From Geminicoccaceae bacterium (GTDB lineage Bacteria > Pseudomonadota > Alphaproteobacteria > Geminicoccales > Geminicoccaceae), in contig JACKIM010000002.1 in the NCBI GenBank assembly GCA_020638465.1, positions 434,001 through 498,000 of the forward strand: a DNA stretch of 64,000 nucleotides. Reading direction: 5' to 3'. Shown here piece after piece: positions 44,760-54,160 of the stretch. The notes under the pieces were generated by a model that saw nothing but the letters and a program-made list of their open reading frames with translations, did no database searches and had not been told where the DNA came from. The position numbers were made by a program, and so were the translations under genes. How positions within the stretch are numbered: position 1 is the stretch's first letter; each line of letters begins with the position of its first letter.

Positions 44760-46102
44760 CCGGTTGGTTCCGTTTCTTCCGGCAACAGCTTCGCCGTCAC
44801 CGATCTCCTGATGTCGAAGACCAGCTTCGCGGCGTTGTTGATATCCTCGATACTCACGGCACTGATGCGATCGGGCCAGGCCTCGACATCGTCCACCGTC
44901 TGGCCCGTGGTCAGTGCCGCACCGAACGCCCGGGCGGCACCGCTCAGCGAATCGCGGGCATAGACCGCATCCGCCAGCATCCGCTTCTTCACCCGGGCGA
45001 GCTCATCCTCGGTCACGCCATCGGCCAGCAGGGTGGCGATTTGCTCGTTGATCGCCTTTTCGATGTCATCGAGCGAGACATTGGGACGTGGCGAGGCATA
45101 GATGCGAAAAGTGGTATCGTCGAGGCTGCTGCCGCGATAGTAGGCGGCGATGCCCGACGCGAGCGCCTGATCCACCACCACCGAACGGTAGAGCCGGCTT
45201 GTCCCACCGCCGCCGAACAGCTCTGATAGGACCTCAAGCGCATAGGCGGTTTTCTGATCCTCCTGATCATAGCTCGGGGCAAGGTAGGAGCGCACGAAAC
45301 TCGGCTGGCGCACGCGGGCATCACGCATCTCGATTCGGCGTTCGGCGCGCTGCGGCGGTTCCGTGACGCGCACCCGCGCGGGGACGTCACGAGCGGGAAT
45401 CTGCCCATAGGTACGCTCGGCCAGGGGGCGCAGCTCATCGGCCGTGATATCGCCCGCCACGACGAGAATGGCGTTGTTCGGCGCATACCACGTCTTGTAG
45501 AAATTGACCGCGTCCTCGCGGGTATAGCTTTCCATCTCGTGCATCCAGCCGATCACCGGCAGGCGATAGGGATGGTGCAGATACTGGCTGACATTGAGCT
45601 GCTCGCCCAGCAGGGCGGAGGGTTCGTTGTCAACCCGCGAACGCCGCTCCTCTATGACCACGTCTCGCTCTGGCAGCACCGCTTCGTCGGTCAGGTGCAG
45701 GTTGACCATGCGGTCGGCTTCCATGCCCATCACCAGTTCCAGACGGTCGCGGGCGATCATCTGATAGTAGGCGGTAAAGTCATAGGACGTGACGGCGTTG
45801 TCATTGCCGCCATTGCGGGCGATGATCTTCGAGAATTCACCTTGCGGGATCTTGTCCGTGGCCTTGAACATCAGGTGTTCGAGGAAATGGGGCAGGCCGG
45901 ACTTGCCCAGCGGGCTGTCCGCCGTGCCGACGCGATACCAGACCCAGTGGGCCACCACGGGTGCGCGATGATTGGGGATCACCACCACCTGCATGCCATT
46001 GTCGAGCATGAAGGTCTCGGGATTGAAGATGCTCGATCTTGCCGGGCTACCGGTTGCGAGTGTCAGACCGGCTGCCATCATCAGGGCTCCCGCAATTCTC
46101 AC
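44756..46102 (-). CDS. M16-family zinc metallopeptidase, catalytic partner
   Basis: A 448-residue exported pitrilysin/processing-peptidase-like protease. The inverted zinc motif is LPHFLEHLMF (His72, Glu75, His76), with the downstream glutamate in RDVVIEERRSRVDNEP as third ligand. The C-domain has GGGGTSRLYRSVV. A signal peptide (residues 1-23, ATGSPARS) places it in the periplasm. It is followed by the non-catalytic partner with an ATGA overlap and preceded by the DUF3035 lipoprotein gene with another four-base overlap, so three envelope genes are coupled. Confidence 0.94.
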   Translation of the reverse strand: MRIAGALMMAAGLTLATGSPARSSIFNPETFMLDNGMQVVVIPNHRAPVVAHWVWYRVGTADSPLGKSGLPHFLEHLMFKATDKIPQGEFSKIIARNGGNDNAVTSYDFTAYYQMIARDRLELVMGMEADRMVNLHLTDEAVLPERDVVIEERRSRVDNEPSALLGEQLNVSQYLHHPYRLPVIGWMHEMESYTREDAVNFYKTWYAPNNAILVVAGDITADELRPLAERTYGQIPARDVPARVRVTEPPQRAERRIEMRDARVRQPSFVRSYLAPSYDQEDQKTAYALEVLSELFGGGGTSRLYRSVVVDQALASGIAAYYRGSSLDDTTFRIYASPRPNVSLDDIEKAINEQIATLLADGVTEDELARVKKRMLADAVYARDSLSGAARAFGAALTTGQTVDDVEAWPDRISAVSIEDINNAAKLVFDIRRSVTAKLLPEETEPTG

Positions 46103-46683
46103 TCCTGTCCACCTCCGCCGTTGTTGACGGCCTCACGCGAGACACGTCTCGTGGTGACGCGACTTGCGGCTTTCTCGTCGAGAAGGCGTGCTGCCTCCTT
46201 GTCGGGATCAATCACCGCGTCGGCATATGCCATGTTTTCCCTCTGCCAGTTGAGCATGAACAGGAACTGGCTCTCGTCCACCTGGGTAAGCTCGGTGTTC
46301 TCTTCCAGCAGCTTGGTGCGAATATCCGGGTCGGCCTGGACCCTGGTCGCATCGAGCAGGGCCTGCTCGCCAGGTGTCGCCGTCTCCGGCAAAGGCTCGC
46401 GGGACCCCGTCACGATGGCCCGTGCGGCTTCGGCCGGGGTCGTCTTCGACGTGCCCTCGACCTGTCCCGGCGGCCGCAGATGATAGTCGGGAGGAAGTTC
46501 CAGCGGTGCGCGGCGTATCACCTGGAACTCGTCGGGAGCGCGCTGGTTGATACCGAGCTTTTCCTGCACCGTGCCGCTGCAGGCCGCGAGAGCGATCAGG
46601 GCAAGGGTTGACGCACAGGCGAGCCCGAACCGACGGATCCGGGCAAGGGGGCCTTGCAACGATGTCATGGCCGCACGCATCAT
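46099..46683 (-). CDS. bamF: DUF3035 lipoprotein, BamF-like
   Basis: A 194-residue lipoprotein with a signal peptide and lipobox LAAC (the cysteine follows ALIALAA). The mature part has the DUF3035 blocks LGINQRAPDEFQVIRRAPLELPP and LRPPGQ, with a C-terminal Gly-rich tail. In Caulobacter this family is the alphaproteobacterial BAM-complex subunit BamF, which helps insert outer-membrane proteins. The start overlaps the lspA stop (ATGATG); two further Met codons (46680, 46668) are possible starts. Linked genes for lipoprotein processing and periplasmic proteolysis fit an envelope role. Confidence 0.88.
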   Translation of the reverse strand: MMRAAMTSLQGPLARIRRFGLACASTLALIALAACSGTVQEKLGINQRAPDEFQVIRRAPLELPPDYHLRPPGQVEGTSKTTPAEAARAIVTGSREPLPETATPGEQALLDATRVQADPDIRTKLLEENTELTQVDESQFLFMLNWQRENMAYADAVIDPDKEAARLLDEKAASRVTTRRVSREAVNNGGGGQE

Positions 46684-47168
46684 TTCACCTCGCTTCGCTT
46701 CTCATCTGGCGTGTCCTGCGAAAAAAACAAGCCGTCGACCAAAAGTAGAACCGCACCTGCCACGATTGCGCAATCGGCAATATTGAAGGCAGGCCAGTGG
46801 TAGCCCATGGCGTGAAAGTCCAGGAAATCGACAACGGCACCGAAACGCAGGCGATCAATGACGTTGCCCAGCGCACCGGCGACGATCATTGCGATGCAGA
46901 GCCGGGGCAGGTTGCGCCTCTCGCGGAAGAACCAGACCATCAGGCCGGCTCCGACCAGCAGGGCCATGGCCGTGAGCGCCCAGCGTCCCGCATCGCCCGA
47001 CCCGCTGAACATGCCGAAGCTGACACCCGTATTCCACACCAGAACAAGGTTGAAAAACGATGTGACCGCAACCACTCCCTGGCCAGCCAACCCTTTGAGT
47101 GCCAGGGCCTTGGTAAGCTGGTCGGCGGCGAGCAGGGCGGCCGCGAAGACGAGGAAGGGAAGCCGCAT
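46680..47168 (-). CDS. lspA: Lipoprotein signal peptidase
   Basis: Aspartic protease of the inner membrane that removes the signal peptide from diacylglyceryl-prolipoproteins. The 162-residue protein has four membrane helices. The catalytic dyad is in GNVIDRLRFGAVVDF and FNIADCAI, and the N-terminal AADQLTK and NTGVSFG blocks are conserved. Start 47168 gives the family N-terminus; longer upstream reading overlaps ileS. It lies 10 bases after the ileS stop and overlaps the bamF-like gene, whose product it would process. Confidence 0.95.
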   Translation of the reverse strand: MRLPFLVFAAALLAADQLTKALALKGLAGQGVVAVTSFFNLVLVWNTGVSFGMFSGSGDAGRWALTAMALLVGAGLMVWFFRERRNLPRLCIAMIVAGALGNVIDRLRFGAVVDFLDFHAMGYHWPAFNIADCAIVAGAVLLLVDGLFFSQDTPDEKRSEVK

Positions 47169-47178
47169 GTCGGATCGC

Positions 47179-49962
47179 TCAGCCTGATGCCGGGAGGCTG
47201 ACGACCGATGCACAGCGTTCGCACAGGCCACTGTCCGTGTCGACGGTGTCGTTCACCTGCCAGCAGCGCTCGCAGCGCTCGCCCTCGGCCTTGGCCGGGA
47301 CGACGCCCACGCCCTTGATATCTTCGAGGATAAAGGCGCCTTCCGGTGGCACTCCCACTTCGACAGTGATTGCGCTGGTGATCGAAAGTTCCGCCATGTC
47401 GAGATCGCCGATGGCCTCCTTGTCCTCAAGCGAGACCCAGACCGTCGGCGCCGCCTGCAGGCTGGCGCCAATGCGTTTCTCCCGGCGCTCCACCTCCAGC
47501 GCACCGGTGATGACCCGGCGTACCCGGCGCACGCGCTCCCACCGCGCGGCGAGGGCATCATCACGCCAGGAAGGGTCGATTTCGGGGAATGTCTCGAAAT
47601 GGATACTTCCATCCTCGCCGGGATGCCGGGTGAGCCACGCCTCTTCGCAGGTGAAGGCCAGAACGGGCGCCAGCCAGCGCACGAGGCACTCGAACAGCGT
47701 ATCGAGTACCGTACGCGCTGCCCGCCGGCGGATGCTGTCCGGAGCATCGCAGTAAACGCTGTCCTTGCGCACATCGAAATAGAAGGCCGACAGATCCACA
47801 GCGCAGAACTGGTGAATAGCGCCATAGAGACGGGCGAAATCGAAACTGTGATTGCAGCTGTGCACCAGGGCATCAATTTCGGTGAGCCGGTGCAATACCC
47901 AGCGTTCCAGCTCGGGCATTTCCGCCACCGGCAGGCGCTCGGCTTCGGTGAAGCCGTCGAGATTGCCCAGCAGATAGCGCAGCGTGTTGCGAAGACGGCG
48001 GTAGCTGTCCGCCTGGCCCTTGAGAATCTCGTCGCCGATGCGGATATCTTCGCTGAAATCGCTGGTGGCGGTCCACAATCGGAGAATATCGGCACCGACG
48101 GTCTTGATCAGATCGACAAGTTCAATGCCGTTGCCCTTCGACTTCGACATCTTCTCGCCCTTGCCATCGACCACGAAGCCATGGGTCAGGATGGTCTCAT
48201 AGGGCGCTCTTCCCCGTGTGCCACAGCTCTCCAGCAGGCTCGAATGGAACCAGCCGCGATGCTGGTCGGAGCCTTCGAGATAAAGCGACGCGGGCCATTT
48301 CAATTCGGGGCGCTTTTCCAGCACGGTTGCATGTGTCGAACCGGAGTCGAACCACACATCGAGAATGTCGTTGACCTTCTCGTAATCGTCGATGTTCCGG
48401 CCTTCGCCGAGGAAAACGGCCGGATCGCAGGTCCACCACGCATCCGCTCCCTTTTCCTCGAAAGCCCGGGCGATCCGCTCGACGACATCCGGGTCGCGCA
48501 GGACCTCGCCGGTCCTTTTCTCGACGAATACCGCGATGGGCACACCCCAGGCACGTTGACGGCTGACACACCAGTCAGGTCGTTCGGCGATCATCGAGCG
48601 CAGGCGGTTCTGCCCGCGGGCGGGAACGAAGCGGGTCTCGTCGATGGCCTTGAGGGCGATCTCGCGCAGATGGCCGTTTCCGTCCATGGGGATGAACCAC
48701 TGCGCGGTTGCACGAAAGATCAAAGGTGCCTTGGAGCGCCAGCTCATCGGATAGGAGTGTGTCAGCCTGCCATGCGCAAGAAGACTTCCCTGAGCGCTCA
48801 GTGCCTCCATGACCGGTTCTGCCGCCTTGTACACATGCTGTCCGGCAAAGCCGGCGACCATGTCGGTATAGGTACCATCCTCGGCTACGGTGTCGGGCAC
48901 CTCCAGGTCGTGCTTCTGGCCAAGGTCGAAGTCGTCGGCACCATGCGAGGGGGCAATATGCACGAGACCCGTGCCGTCATCGGCGGTCACGAAGGGGGCG
49001 GGCAGCAGCGGCACGTCATGAAGGTAGCTTCCCTCGAACCCTGCCAGCGGATGGGCGGCCACCGAGCCCGCGAGAGCACTGCCTCTGAAGCTCTCGCCCA
49101 CCGTCCAGCTGTCGATGCCCGCGGCCTGCATCACCGATTCGACCAGCGCTTCGGCCATGACCAGCTTGCGACCATCGGCTTCGACGAGCACATAGTCGAT
49201 GTCGTCGCCATAGGCGACCGCCCGGTTGGCGGGGATGGTCCATGGCGTGGTGGTCCAGATCACCACCGAAGCTCCCTCGAGCGCATTCGTCGATGCTTTG
49301 CGGAGCGGGAAGGCGACCCAGATCGTCGTGCTGGTGTGGTCCTGATATTCGACCTCGGCCTCGGCCAGCGCGGTCTTTTCCACTGGCGACCACATGACGG
49401 ACTTCTTGCCCCGGTAGAGTTCCCCATTCAGCAGGAACTTGCCCAGTTCGCGGAAGATGCCCGCCTCCGCGGCAAAGCTCATCGTCGTGTAAGGGTTCTT
49501 CCAGTCACCGCAAACGCCGAGGCGCTTGAACTCTCCGCGCTGGATATCGAGCCATTTTTCGGCGAATTGCCGGCATTCGCTGCGAAAATCGGCAATCGGA
49601 ACCTCATCCTTGTTCCGGCCCTTCTTGCGGTATCCCTGTTCGATCTGCCATTCGATCGGCAGGCCGTGACAATCCCAGCCGGGCACGTAGGCTGCGTCCT
49701 TGCCGAGCATCTGCTGGCTGCGGTTGATCACATCCTTGAGGATCTTGTTGAGTGTCGTGCCCATGTGCAGATGGCCGTTGGCGTAGGGCGGGCCGTCATG
49801 CAGGATGAACTTGTCGCGTCCCTTCGAGATCTCGCGCAGACGGGAGTAGATGTCGATTTTCTCCCAGCGCTCGAGCAGGCCCGGCTCGCGCTGCGGCAGG
49901 CTCGCCTTCATGGCGAATTCGGTCCGGGGCAAAAACACAGTGCTCTTGTAGTCTCGGCTCAT
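47179..49962 (-). CDS. ileS: Isoleucyl-tRNA synthetase
   Basis: A 927-residue class Ia synthetase. HIGH is present as NGHLHMG, with WDCHGLPIEW, the editing domain (VIWTTTPWTIPANRAVAYG), the KMSKSKGN loop near residue 604, and the C-terminal zinc-binding block CERCWQ...CERC, typical of the bacterial IleS that does not resist mupirocin. It is full length. Upstream gap to ribF is 35 bases, downstream to lspA 10 bases, so ribF-ileS-lspA-bamF-M16 probably form one long transcript. Confidence 0.97.
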   Translation of the reverse strand: MSRDYKSTVFLPRTEFAMKASLPQREPGLLERWEKIDIYSRLREISKGRDKFILHDGPPYANGHLHMGTTLNKILKDVINRSQQMLGKDAAYVPGWDCHGLPIEWQIEQGYRKKGRNKDEVPIADFRSECRQFAEKWLDIQRGEFKRLGVCGDWKNPYTTMSFAAEAGIFRELGKFLLNGELYRGKKSVMWSPVEKTALAEAEVEYQDHTSTTIWVAFPLRKASTNALEGASVVIWTTTPWTIPANRAVAYGDDIDYVLVEADGRKLVMAEALVESVMQAAGIDSWTVGESFRGSALAGSVAAHPLAGFEGSYLHDVPLLPAPFVTADDGTGLVHIAPSHGADDFDLGQKHDLEVPDTVAEDGTYTDMVAGFAGQHVYKAAEPVMEALSAQGSLLAHGRLTHSYPMSWRSKAPLIFRATAQWFIPMDGNGHLREIALKAIDETRFVPARGQNRLRSMIAERPDWCVSRQRAWGVPIAVFVEKRTGEVLRDPDVVERIARAFEEKGADAWWTCDPAVFLGEGRNIDDYEKVNDILDVWFDSGSTHATVLEKRPELKWPASLYLEGSDQHRGWFHSSLLESCGTRGRAPYETILTHGFVVDGKGEKMSKSKGNGIELVDLIKTVGADILRLWTATSDFSEDIRIGDEILKGQADSYRRLRNTLRYLLGNLDGFTEAERLPVAEMPELERWVLHRLTEIDALVHSCNHSFDFARLYGAIHQFCAVDLSAFYFDVRKDSVYCDAPDSIRRRAARTVLDTLFECLVRWLAPVLAFTCEEAWLTRHPGEDGSIHFETFPEIDPSWRDDALAARWERVRRVRRVITGALEVERREKRIGASLQAAPTVWVSLEDKEAIGDLDMAELSITSAITVEVGVPPEGAFILEDIKGVGVVPAKAEGERCERCWQVNDTVDTDSGLCERCASVVSLPASG

Positions 49963-49997
49963 CGGGCTCTCGGTTACCGGGTTCAGGAAGGGTCAGT

Positions 49998-50966
49998 TCA
50001 GGTCTGGCCGGGCAGGGTCAGGGCCAGGGCGCGGTCGCAATCGATCCGAATCTGCGCTGTCAACGCATCGACGGTTTCGTAGCGTTCCTCGTCACGCAGC
50101 CAGTCGATGAATGACACACGCAGACGACGTCCATAAAGATCATAGTCCATTCCGTCGAGAAGATGCACCTCAAGACGTGTCTCCCGACCATCGAAGGTGG
50201 GGTTGGTTCCGATACTGGCGGCGGCCGGATGCCAACGGCCGTCATCGTCTTCCTCGATGGCGGTTCGCACGGCATAGATGCCCTTGCCCGGCATGGCCGT
50301 CCTGCGGCCCAGCGGATAGGTGTTGGCCGTGGGGAAACCCAGTGTGCGGCCGCGCCGGTCGCCGGGTCGCACCCTGCCGCTGATCTCGTATCCGTAGCCC
50401 AGCAGGAGTGCCGCCTCCGCTACCCGCCCGGCCAGCAGCGTTTCGCGAATGCGCGTCGAGGAAATGACCTGGCCGTTCTCTTCGACGGCCGGCGCGGTAT
50501 CGACGATGACACCCAGGCCGCTGCCGATCCTTCGCATCAGGTCGACGTCACCCCGGCGCTTGTAGCCGAAGCGGAAATTGTCTCCGGTGATGACAGCCCG
50601 CACGCCAAGCCGACCGATCAGGATATCCTCGACGAAGGATTGCGCGGAAATCTCCATGAGCGAACGGGTAAAGGGCAGGACGTGGACCTGATCCACACCG
50701 ATCGAACGCAGCAGTTCCAGTTTGCGGCGCAACGGACTCAGTCGTGAGGGAGCCTGAGCGCCCTGCAGCAGTTCGCGTGGATGGGGTTCGAATGTGATGA
50801 CACCCAGCGCAGCGTTCAATTTCCGCGCATGCTGACGGGCACGATCGATGACCGCACGGTGACCGCGATGGACGCCGTCGAAATTGCCGATCGCCACGGC
50901 CGCGCCGAAACCGGACTTCGGCTCAAGCTCCGGCAAGAGACTGGAATAACCTCGATATACGCGCAT
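49998..50966 (-). CDS. ribF: Bifunctional riboflavin kinase / FAD synthetase
   Basis: Makes FMN and FAD from riboflavin. The 322-residue protein has the N-terminal nucleotidyltransferase domain (IGNFDGVHRGHRAVI, FEPHPRELL, ITGDNFRFGYKRRGD, SSTRIRE) and the C-terminal kinase domain (RGRTLGFPTANTYPLG, GIYAVR, LDGMDYDLYGRRLRVSFIDWLRDE in parts). Both active sites look complete. It precedes ileS by 35 bases, a common alphaproteobacterial and general bacterial neighbour. Confidence 0.96.
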   Translation of the reverse strand: MRVYRGYSSLLPELEPKSGFGAAVAIGNFDGVHRGHRAVIDRARQHARKLNAALGVITFEPHPRELLQGAQAPSRLSPLRRKLELLRSIGVDQVHVLPFTRSLMEISAQSFVEDILIGRLGVRAVITGDNFRFGYKRRGDVDLMRRIGSGLGVIVDTAPAVEENGQVISSTRIRETLLAGRVAEAALLLGYGYEISGRVRPGDRRGRTLGFPTANTYPLGRRTAMPGKGIYAVRTAIEEDDDGRWHPAAASIGTNPTFDGRETRLEVHLLDGMDYDLYGRRLRVSFIDWLRDEERYETVDALTAQIRIDCDRALALTLPGQT

Positions 50967-51037
50967 GGCCGCCTTTTTCCACGCCGACCATGACCCTGTA
51001 AAGCTTCCTCGGTCGATGGGGGCGGCGTGAATGGAAG

Positions 51038-51928
51038 TCAGAGGGTTTCCCGTGAGCTGTCGTCCCCGGGCATTCCCGTGGATTGAGGGGGTTCACGGGC
51101 TGCCCCGGCGGGCTGTTCAACCGTGATGCGGGCAGCTTTCGAGCTGCCCTGCTCGCGCCAGAAGGAAAGGGCACTGTATTTGCGGAAGAGCTCCGGCGGA
51201 AGTATCGACCGCCTGGCAACGGGTTGAACCACAGGACGCACCGTGTGCAACCCGGGTACGCCCAGCCCGGCGTCGAACTGTTCCCGGGAATATTCCACAT
51301 TCTGGAAATCGTGTTCGAACCACGGTTCGTCCAGAAAGCGGTAAACCAGTTGCAGCGTTTCGCGCGGGCGCTGGCTGAGGATGTCATATTCGAGAATCAG
51401 CAGACGGTCCGACTGGTCGCCGTAATAGGCTTCCTGCAGTGCGCTCCAGGCGAATCCCACCAGCCGGTCGCGTCTCGCAAGTGCCTCGGTGCGGGTGAAG
51501 ACCGTGAGACGTTCCTCGGCCGAAGAAAACAGCCTTGAAGGGATCAACGCGTTCTCGCGAGTGAGCCGTTCGAGACTGTCCATGACCCACGCAAGAGAGC
51601 GCACGCAGCAGATCACCTTCGCGTCCGGCACGACCTCGGCCACTTGCGGCAGCAGGCTCGTCCACACCCGGTTGGTGTCGAACACCACGCCATTGCGCGG
51701 CCGGTCGTGGTAGAACGTGTCGAACAACGAGCGCAGCAGCCGCCGGCGCTGGTCGCCGTCAATGAACTGGGCTGTCTCGTTGTTCGGTCCCATGGCTGCC
51801 AGCATCGCATTGAACAGCGGACCGAGCGGCCCTGACATGTCCGCATGAAATCCGGGATTTTGCCGGAGAATGGCTGCCAGCAGCGTCGATCCGGAACGCG
51901 GCAGTCCGGAGATGAGGTGGAATTTCAA
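51038..51928 (-). CDS. Sulfotransferase-family protein
   Basis: A 296-residue PAPS-dependent sulfotransferase-fold protein. The 5'-phosphosulfate-binding loop is GLPRSGSTLLAAIL (residues about 8-21). The 3'-phosphate region fits CCVRSLAWVMDSLERL, with catalytic candidates in VVFDTNRVW. Bacterial members sulfate glycans, lipids or small molecules; nothing here fixes the acceptor. It lies between ribF and rlmE on the same strand, 15 bases after rlmE. The C-terminal 40 residues are low-complexity and rich in Ser, Gly, Pro. Confidence 0.85.
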   Translation of the reverse strand: MKFHLISGLPRSGSTLLAAILRQNPGFHADMSGPLGPLFNAMLAAMGPNNETAQFIDGDQRRRLLRSLFDTFYHDRPRNGVVFDTNRVWTSLLPQVAEVVPDAKVICCVRSLAWVMDSLERLTRENALIPSRLFSSAEERLTVFTRTEALARRDRLVGFAWSALQEAYYGDQSDRLLILEYDILSQRPRETLQLVYRFLDEPWFEHDFQNVEYSREQFDAGLGVPGLHTVRPVVQPVARRSILPPELFRKYSALSFWREQGSSKAARITVEQPAGAAREPPQSTGMPGDDSSRETL

Positions 51929-51943
51929 GATCGGGGAAGCCCT

Positions 51944-52612
51944 TCAGCCTTCATGGTCGGATGTCCCATCGTGACGGCAGCCTGCGGCGATTATGAAGAT
52001 TTCGGAGCTTTCCGACCGTGTGGCCTTGGGGCGCAGGGGCTTGAGGCTGCGAAAATCGGGGCGTGCCGTTTCCATCACCGCGTGTTCGGCTCCCTTGACC
52101 AGCTTGAGGAAAGCCTTGCCATCGGTGCGCAATACCTCGGCGGCAAAGGAAAGCACGGTCTCGCCCACCTGTTCCGCACGAAGCCGGTCGACAATACGGC
52201 GCCCGGTGGCATCGGGGGCGATGTCGCTCAGCACGAGATCGGCCGGCCCCCCGAGTTCCCTGCGCAACCGGTCCTGCATGGCATGGTCGAGGAAATCGCC
52301 CTTGAGTACCGTGACGCCATCGATGGGTTCCATCTCCAGCAGGTCGATGGCAATCACGTGCGCGCCCTTGCGGGCCGCGTACTGGCTCCAGCTTCCCGGT
52401 GCCGCCCCGAGGTCGAGAATGCGCATGCCGCCCGTGATCAGCTTGAAGCGTTCGTCGATCTCCTGCAGCTTGAACACAGAACGGGCGCGATAGCCCTGCT
52501 TGCGCGCTTCCTGGACGAACGGGTCGTTGAGCTGGCGTTGCAGCCAGCGGGTCGAACTGTCCTTGCGGCTCTTGCTGCGTCGCAGCCGTTGCTTGTTCTC
52601 GGTGCGGATCAA
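51944..52612 (-). CDS. rlmE: 23S rRNA 2'-O-methyltransferase (U2552)
   Basis: Methylates the 2'-OH of a uridine in the A-loop of 23S rRNA during 50S maturation. The 222-residue RrmJ/FtsJ protein has a basic N-terminus (RLRRSKSRKDSS), YRARSVFKLQEID with the catalytic Lys, the SAM motif ILDLGAAPGSWSQYAA, the Asp in DLVLSDIAPD, Lys in AFLKLVKGAE and Glu in SESSEIFI, completing the K-D-K-E tetrad. The start overlaps the ppx/gppA gene by four bases, an arrangement frequent in alphaproteobacteria. Confidence 0.96.
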   Translation of the reverse strand: MIRTENKQRLRRSKSRKDSSTRWLQRQLNDPFVQEARKQGYRARSVFKLQEIDERFKLITGGMRILDLGAAPGSWSQYAARKGAHVIAIDLLEMEPIDGVTVLKGDFLDHAMQDRLRRELGGPADLVLSDIAPDATGRRIVDRLRAEQVGETVLSFAAEVLRTDGKAFLKLVKGAEHAVMETARPDFRSLKPLRPKATRSESSEIFIIAAGCRHDGTSDHEG

Positions 52613-53685
52613 TCGAAATCTCCGGTCACGCCGGCAAGGGCCTGATGCAGCGAACGGCCCATGAGGGCGTTGAGAATGCCCTCGCGGACGCCGCGATCGG
52701 CCACTCTCAGGCTGCCGACTGGCCAGCAGGCATGGATGGCGTCAAGAATGGCGCAACCGGCCACGACCAGATCGGCCCGGCCGGCGCCGATGCACGGATG
52801 CGCCGCGCGATGCGCGTCATCAAGCTCGCGCAGGCCCATGGTGACCTCGAATATGGCCGAAAACGGGAGGCGCATGCCGTCGACCTTGCTGCGGTCGTAA
52901 CGTTCGAGGCCGAGATGCAGCGCCGCCAGGGTGGTGACCGTACCCGAGGTGCCGAGCATCTGCACGCGTGAACCGTTGAGCCGGGGTGGCGAACTCCTGC
53001 CGCTGCCCGCCACCGCCAGCATTTCCCGGACATGACCAACCATGCGGTCATAGACCCGGGCCTCCCCGTGATTGTCGCCGAAGCTCTCCGAAAGGGTGAC
53101 AACCCCAATCGGCAGGGAAATCGAGCGGCCGATGCTGTCATTGCGCACGGGGTGCTGGCGATCGAGCCACATCACCTCGGTACTTCCACCGCCGATGTCG
53201 ATCATGAGCAACTGGTCGGCATCGTCGTCGATCAGCGGGAGACAGCCGAGCAGGGCCAGGCGGGCCTCCTCCTCGTGGTCGAGAATTTCCAGTGATACGC
53301 CTGTGACACGTTGTACGCGTTCGATGAATTCGGGGCCATTGGCAGCCCGGCGGCAGGCTTCGGTCGCCACGCAGCGGGCCATGATGACATCGTTGCGTTG
53401 CATGATCCGCCGGCAGATCTTGAGCGCGGCGATCGTGCGGGCCATGGCCGTTTCCGCCAGACAACCACTGGCCGCCAGCCCTTCGCCCAGTCGGGTGATG
53501 CGCGAGAAGCTGTCGACCACCGCGAAGCCATCGGAACGCGGTTCGGCCACCAGAAGCCGGCAATTGTTTGTTCCCAGGTCGAGTGCCGCAAAGCGCGGTT
53601 CACCCGTAGGGCATGGTCGGTTTTTCACCGGTTCTATCCAGGCTGACAACGGGCGGAAGAGCCCGATTGCCCTGCTGACAGGCAT
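52609..53685 (-). CDS. ppx: Exopolyphosphatase / pppGpp phosphatase family protein
   Basis: An ASKHA-fold phosphatase of about 358 residues that hydrolyses polyphosphate or pppGpp. Motifs are the P-loop-like FAALDLGTNNCRLLVAE, VATEACRRAANG, the second phosphate loop MIDIGGGSTEVMW, and GTSGTVTTLAALHL. It is the short (two-domain) form found in alphaproteobacteria, lacking the C-terminal HD-like part. ATG at 53685 is used; GTG at 53628 would begin right before the conserved domain and is possible. It is cotranscribed with rlmE. Confidence 0.9.
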   Translation of the reverse strand: MPVSRAIGLFRPLSAWIEPVKNRPCPTGEPRFAALDLGTNNCRLLVAEPRSDGFAVVDSFSRITRLGEGLAASGCLAETAMARTIAALKICRRIMQRNDVIMARCVATEACRRAANGPEFIERVQRVTGVSLEILDHEEEARLALLGCLPLIDDDADQLLMIDIGGGSTEVMWLDRQHPVRNDSIGRSISLPIGVVTLSESFGDNHGEARVYDRMVGHVREMLAVAGSGRSSPPRLNGSRVQMLGTSGTVTTLAALHLGLERYDRSKVDGMRLPFSAIFEVTMGLRELDDAHRAAHPCIGAGRADLVVAGCAILDAIHACWPVGSLRVADRGVREGILNALMGRSLHQALAGVTGDFD

Positions 53686-53920
53686 ACTAGACGCCGATGT
53701 CCGGTGCGCAAGAGCCGTAAGGGTTTCGAACGGGTACTGTCGGGCATCTCGCCGATGCGGCCGGCGCGCCACTCGTTCGCACGGAAGCCGTAAATGCCGC
53801 GCTCGGCCCTTGCTGGCATGCTGGTGGACTGCTACCAGCATGAAGCGGTGGCACGCGCCGGGACAATATCCAGGTATGTCGTGGCCGCTGACTTCTCAAG
53901 CAATGGGATCGGATGCGGCG

Positions 53921-54160
53921 ATGAGTGAACCGACGATTGCGCAAAAGGCGCCCTACAAGGTAGCAGTGGAATCGGGCAGGACCTATTTCTGGTGTGCCTG
54001 CGGTCGCAGCACCAGCCAGCCCTTTTGCGACGGCTCCCACAAGGGAAGCGGTTTCGCTCCGCTCAAATACACCGCGGAAAAGGATGGCGACGTCTATTTC
54101 TGCGGCTGCAAGCATTCGGGCAACAAGCCGTTGTGCGACGGTGCCCACAAGAAGCTGTGA
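53921..54160 (+). CDS. Double-CDGSH iron-sulfur protein
   Basis: A 79-residue protein with two complete CDGSH-type [2Fe-2S] motifs in tandem: CACGRSTSQPFCDGSH and CGCKHSGNKPLCDGAH, each with the 3-Cys-1-His ligand set. This is the CISD3-like arrangement, an electron or cluster carrier. There is no signal peptide, so it acts in the cytosol. The stop overlaps the start of the next gene by one base (TGATG), coupling it to a lipoprotein. An in-frame ATG at 53903 would add six residues. Confidence 0.92.
   Translation: MSEPTIAQKAPYKVAVESGRTYFWCACGRSTSQPFCDGSHKGSGFAPLKYTAEKDGDVYFCGCKHSGNKPLCDGAHKKL

Noticed and set aside
47599..50082. Open frame of 827 codons on the plus strand
   Set aside because: It lies fully antisense to ileS, whose catalytic motifs are intact; long antisense frames are expected from the G/C third-position bias.
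53072..53920. N-terminal extension of the CDGSH protein
   Set aside because: Antisense to ppx; the two CDGSH motifs fit in the last 79 codons as in known small members.
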